Of a stretch of DNA of 64,000 bases, positions 61,356-64,000 are shown piece by piece (within the stretch, counting starts at the first letter, position 1; each line of letters starts with the position of its first letter). The translations under genes and the position numbers were made by a program. The notes beneath the pieces are model-generated. The model was not told where the DNA came from. It was given only the letters and a program-made list of their open reading frames with translations, and ran no database searches. The stretch is from Candidatus Pseudomonas phytovorans (GTDB lineage: Bacteria; Pseudomonadota; Gammaproteobacteria; Pseudomonadales; Pseudomonadaceae). The DNA lies in NCBI GenBank assembly GCA_029202525.1, contig CP119325.1, forward strand, positions 1,067,001-1,131,000, read 5' to 3'.

Positions 61356-61781
61356 ATGCGTCATTACGAAATCATCTTTCTGGTTCACCCGGACCAGAGC
61401 GAGCAAGTCGGCGGCATGGTTGAGCGTTACACCAAGCTGATCGAAGAAGACGGTGGCAAAATCCACCGCCTGGAAGACTGGGGCCGTCGTCAACTGGCCT
61501 ACGCAATCAACAATGTTCACAAGGCTCACTACGTGATGCTGAACGTTGAGTGCACTGGCAAGGCCCTGGCCGAGCTGGAAGACAACTTCCGCTACAACGA
61601 TGCCGTTATCCGTAACCTTGTCATCCGTCGCGACGAAGCCGTTACCGGCCAGTCCGAGATGCTGAAGGCTGAAGAGAACCGCAGCGAGCGCCGTGAGCGT
61701 CGCGAGCGTCCTGAGCATGCTGACTCCGCCGAAGGCGACGACAGCAATGACAGCGACTCCAGCGATAACGCTGACGAGTAA
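61356..61781 (+). CDS. rpsF: 30S ribosomal protein S6
   Basis: A 141-residue small-subunit protein that pairs with S18. The N terminus MRHYEIIFLVHPDQSEQVGG and the central WGRRQLAYAINNVHKAHYVM are typical. The C-terminal acidic serine/aspartate tail (SAEGDDSNDSDSSDNADE-like) is the region extended by RimK with glutamate in some bacteria. The ribosome site is TAAGGAG. Confidence 0.98.
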   Translation: MRHYEIIFLVHPDQSEQVGGMVERYTKLIEEDGGKIHRLEDWGRRQLAYAINNVHKAHYVMLNVECTGKALAELEDNFRYNDAVIRNLVIRRDEAVTGQSEMLKAEENRSERRERRERPEHADSAEGDDSNDSDSSDNADE

Positions 61782-61809
61782 TCCACGGACCTTTAGAGGA
61801 GCCTATTAA

Positions 61810-62040
61810 ATGGCACGTTTCTTCCGTCGTCGTAAATTCTGCCGCTTCACTGCTGAAGACGTGAAGGAGATCGACTTCAAAGATCTCAACACTCTGAAAG
61901 CTTACGTATCCGAAACCGGCAAGATCGTTCCAAGCCGTATCACCGGTACCAAAGCTCGTTATCAGCGTCAGCTGGCTACCGCTATCAAGCGCGCCCGCTT
62001 CCTGGCCCTGCTGCCCTACACCGACAGCCACGGCCGCTGA
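61810..62040 (+). CDS. rpsR: 30S ribosomal protein S18
   Basis: A 76-residue protein binding next to S6 on 16S rRNA. It has the conserved RRRKFCRFT start and the GTKARYQRQLATAIKRARFL helix. The site TTTAGAGGAG precedes the ATG. Confidence 0.98.
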   Translation: MARFFRRRKFCRFTAEDVKEIDFKDLNTLKAYVSETGKIVPSRITGTKARYQRQLATAIKRARFLALLPYTDSHGR

Positions 62041-62073
62041 GACCGGGTCGTCGACAAGCAGTAAGGGATTAGC

Positions 62074-62937
62074 ATGCGAGCGTTAGCAAGTTTCATCATG
62101 CGCGGTCGTGTGCAGGCCACCCTGGTGGTGGTCATCAGCGCGGTACTGCCGCTGCTGTTCTGGTTGAGTGCCGCTGCCGGCAGCCTTGTGCTGCTGCGGC
62201 GTGGGTTCAAGGATGCTACATCGGTCATCGCCGGCGGCTTGCTGGCTGGGCTGGCCGTGTGGGTCATGGGCGATCCCATCACCTTTTTGGTGATTGCGGG
62301 TGCCCTTGCCCTGGCCGCCATGTTGCGTGCCGAGCATCCCTGGAGCCGGGTGTTGCCCGTCAGTGCCGTGTTCGCCGTGGCTTTCAGCCTCGTGCTTGAT
62401 CTGGCGCTGGCGCAAACCTTCGATGTGCTGGCCAAGGCGTTTGCCGAAGCCATGCCGAAAATCGAAGGGCAACCGGTGCTCTCCGGTGAGCTGATCCGCC
62501 CTGTGCTGGTCGCTTCCACAGCAGTGACGGTGCAATTGTTCAGTGTGCTGGCGTTAATGCTGGCGCGCTACTGGCAGGCAGCGTTGTACAACCCTGGAGG
62601 CTTCGGCCGCGAGTTTCGCGAGCTGAAGTTGCCGAAACAGACCATGGCGGTCTTGGTGGCAGTGATGGTGGTGGCGCCGTTTATCGGCCCGCAGTTCATC
62701 GTCCTGGCATCGGCGTCGAGCCTGGTACTGGTACTGGCTGGCATCGCTTTGATGCACGGGCTGGTGGCACAGGGTCGACTGGCCGGTTTCTGGCTGGTGG
62801 GCATGTACGTGACGCTCCCGCTGATCATGCAGCTGATTTATCCGTTGCTGGTGGTTTTGGCCATTGTCGACAGCCTGATTGATTTTCGCGGTCGCAAGTC
62901 CCCCAAGGGGAATGACTCCGCGAACGGTGAAGGTTAA
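62074..62937 (+). CDS. DUF2232 integral membrane protein
   Basis: A 287-residue protein with about eight hydrophobic helices, related to the YybS/DUF2232 family. Its function is unknown; some ECF vitamin-transporter membrane subunits show a distant similarity. It lies between rpsR and rplI in the same transcript (34 and 20 base gaps), which is the normal arrangement in Pseudomonas. Confidence 0.85.
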   Translation: MRALASFIMRGRVQATLVVVISAVLPLLFWLSAAAGSLVLLRRGFKDATSVIAGGLLAGLAVWVMGDPITFLVIAGALALAAMLRAEHPWSRVLPVSAVFAVAFSLVLDLALAQTFDVLAKAFAEAMPKIEGQPVLSGELIRPVLVASTAVTVQLFSVLALMLARYWQAALYNPGGFGREFRELKLPKQTMAVLVAVMVVAPFIGPQFIVLASASSLVLVLAGIALMHGLVAQGRLAGFWLVGMYVTLPLIMQLIYPLLVVLAIVDSLIDFRGRKSPKGNDSANGEG

Positions 62938-62957
62938 AAGTTAAGAGGTTTTACCAA

Positions 62958-63404
62958 ATGGAACTGATCCTGCTGGAAAAAGTCGCTAACCTGGGCAACC
63001 TGGGCGACAAAGTTAAAGTTAAGGCTGGTTACGGCCGTAACTTCCTGCTGCCATTCGGCAAGGCCACCGTTGCCAACGCCGCCAACCTGGCTGCGTTCGA
63101 AGAACGTCGCGCCGAGCTGGAAAAAGCAGCTGCCGACAAGAAAACTTCGGCTGAAAGCCGTGCTGCCCAACTGGCCGAGCTGGAAGTGACCATCACTGCC
63201 ACCGCTGGCGACGAAGGCAAGCTGTTCGGTTCGATCGGCACTCACGACATCGCTGACGCCCTGACCGCCTCCGGCGTTGAAGTGGCCAAAGCTGAAGTTC
63301 GTCTGCCGAACGGCACCATCCGTCAGGTTGGCGAATACGACGTAGCCGTGCACCTGCACAGCGACGTTGAAGCCACCGTACGCGTGGTCGTCGTAGCTGC
63401 CTAA
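62958..63404 (+). CDS. rplI: 50S ribosomal protein L9
   Basis: A 148-residue protein with the N-terminal signature MELILLEKVANLGNLGDKV and GYGRNFLLPFGKA, a long linking helix, and the C-terminal domain. It is the last gene of the S6 operon before a terminator. Confidence 0.98.
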   Translation: MELILLEKVANLGNLGDKVKVKAGYGRNFLLPFGKATVANAANLAAFEERRAELEKAAADKKTSAESRAAQLAELEVTITATAGDEGKLFGSIGTHDIADALTASGVEVAKAEVRLPNGTIRQVGEYDVAVHLHSDVEATVRVVVVAA

Positions 63405-63449
63405 GCTGCGCTAACTGGCTGGCTCCTTGCGAGCCAGGCGGTTAACATC

Positions 63450-63488
63450 GGGCACGGTCCTGTTTTTACAGGCCGTGCCCTTTGTTTT
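63450..63488 (+). terminator. Rho-independent terminator after rplI
   Basis: GGGCACGG with an inner CCTG pairs with CAGG and CCGTGCCC, followed by TTTG and a longer T-run. It separates the ribosomal operon from dnaB. Confidence 0.92.
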
Positions 63489-63516
63489 TTTCGTCCCCCA
63501 GAATTCTTTCGTGGCC

Positions 63517-64000
63517 ATGAACGAGATAACAACCTCCGAACAGCTTGACCTGCAAACCGCCGCCCTGAAGGTGCCGCCGCATTCCATCGAGGCCGAACAG
63601 GCCGTGCTCGGTGGCCTGATGCTGGACAACAACGCCTGGGAGCGGGTGCTGGACCAAGTGTCGGATGGCGATTTCTACCGGCATGACCACCGCCTGATTT
63701 ACCGTGCCATCCACAAGCTGGTGGACCTTAACCACCCGTTCGACGTGGTTACGCTGCATGAGCAGCTGGACAAGGAAGGTGTGTCGTCGCAGATCGGCGG
63801 CCTGGCGTACCTGGCGGAACTGGCCAAAAACACCCCGTCGGTGGCCAACATCAAGGCCTACGCCGCGATCATCCGCGAGCGCTCCACGCTGCGACAGCTG
63901 ATCAGTATCAGTACTGATATCGCCGACAACGCCTTCAACCCCCAAGGCCGCAACGCCGAAGAAATTCTCGACGACGCCGAGCGGCAGATCTTCCAGATTG
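63517..64000 (+). CDS. dnaB: Replicative DNA helicase DnaB, N-terminal part
   Basis: The first 161 codons of the replicative helicase; the gene runs off the right edge. The N-terminal domain is clear: LKVPPHSIEAEQAVLGGLML, DFYRHDHRLIYRAIHKL, LPFDVVTLHEQL-like HPFDVVTLHEQLDKEG and IGGLAYLAELAKNTPSVANI. The RecA-like ATPase part lies outside the window. Confidence 0.96.
   Translation, partial: MNEITTSEQLDLQTAALKVPPHSIEAEQAVLGGLMLDNNAWERVLDQVSDGDFYRHDHRLIYRAIHKLVDLNHPFDVVTLHEQLDKEGVSSQIGGLAYLAELAKNTPSVANIKAYAAIIRERSTLRQLISISTDIADNAFNPQGRNAEEILDDAERQIFQI

Noticed and set aside
1..64000. CRISPR array, insertion sequence or prophage
   Set aside because: No regularly spaced direct repeats, transposase, integrase or phage structural gene was seen; all dispersed repeats fit REP-type elements.

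Overview
The window is a GC-rich gammaproteobacterial chromosome segment, almost certainly from the Pseudomonas putida group. The evidence is the gene order (nudF-DUF1249-cpdA-yqiA-parE-x-x-parC, serB-psd-rhodanese-HDOD-motAB-rsgA-orn, amiB-mutL-miaA-hfq-hflXKC-hisZ-purA, rnr-rlmB-rpsF-rpsR-DUF2232-rplI-dnaB) and the many inverted pairs of the P. putida-type REP sequence (core GTGGGAGCGGGC...GCCCGCGAA). No insertion sequence, prophage, integrase or CRISPR array was seen.

Region by region: 1-2.8 kb holds the start of an FAD oxidoreductase, an SMR efflux pump, a LysR regulator and waaA (Kdo transferase). 2.9-8.75 kb holds a TolC-type outer-membrane channel, then thiC under a TPP riboswitch, a CytX-like hydroxymethylpyrimidine permease and a DUF3298 lipoprotein. 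8.9-17.4 kb is a compact housekeeping run: ADP-ribose pyrophosphatase, cAMP phosphodiesterase, YqiA esterase and both topoisomerase IV subunits, with two small envelope or secreted proteins between the subunits. 17.5-28.4 kb carries a PqiC-like lipoprotein, an AhpA/YtjB membrane protein divergent from serB, psd, rhodanese, an HDOD protein divergent from motAB (clear FliA-type promoter), rsgA and orn. 28.4-42.6 kb continues with a TRIC/UPF0126 channel, queG, nnrD, tsaE, amiB, mutL, miaA, hfq, hflX, hflK, hflC, hisZ and purA. 57.2-64 kb has two identical tRNA-Leu(CAG) genes, rnr, rlmB, the rpsF-rpsR-DUF2232-rplI operon and the start of dnaB.

The accessory part lies between purA and the tRNA-Leu pair (42.9-57.1 kb). 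After a chemoreceptor gene and an unusually long perfect inverted repeat built on a REP core (62-base arms) comes a divergent, apparently Fur-controlled metal-acquisition island. Leftward runs methyltransferase - RhtX/FptX-like MFS transporter - periplasmic Fe(III)-type binding protein - ABC permease, with no ATPase gene nearby. Rightward runs an AraC/PchR-like regulator - a large TonB-dependent receptor (1041 aa) - a secreted TbpB-like barrel protein of hemophilin type - a Slam (TPR + DUF560 barrel) translocator. The last three genes are laid out like the Acinetobacter HphR-HphA-HsmA hemophilin system. Here the secreted protein has a signal-peptidase-I type leader, no lipobox and only one histidine, so its ligand may not be heme held by a bis-His site. 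I regard this receptor-hemophore-Slam cluster, embedded in an iron-regulated siderophore/ABC locus, as the most interesting system in the window. A terminator hairpin between the secreted-protein gene and the Slam gene, and an AT-rich hairpin between receptor and secreted protein, suggest that the three products are made at different levels.
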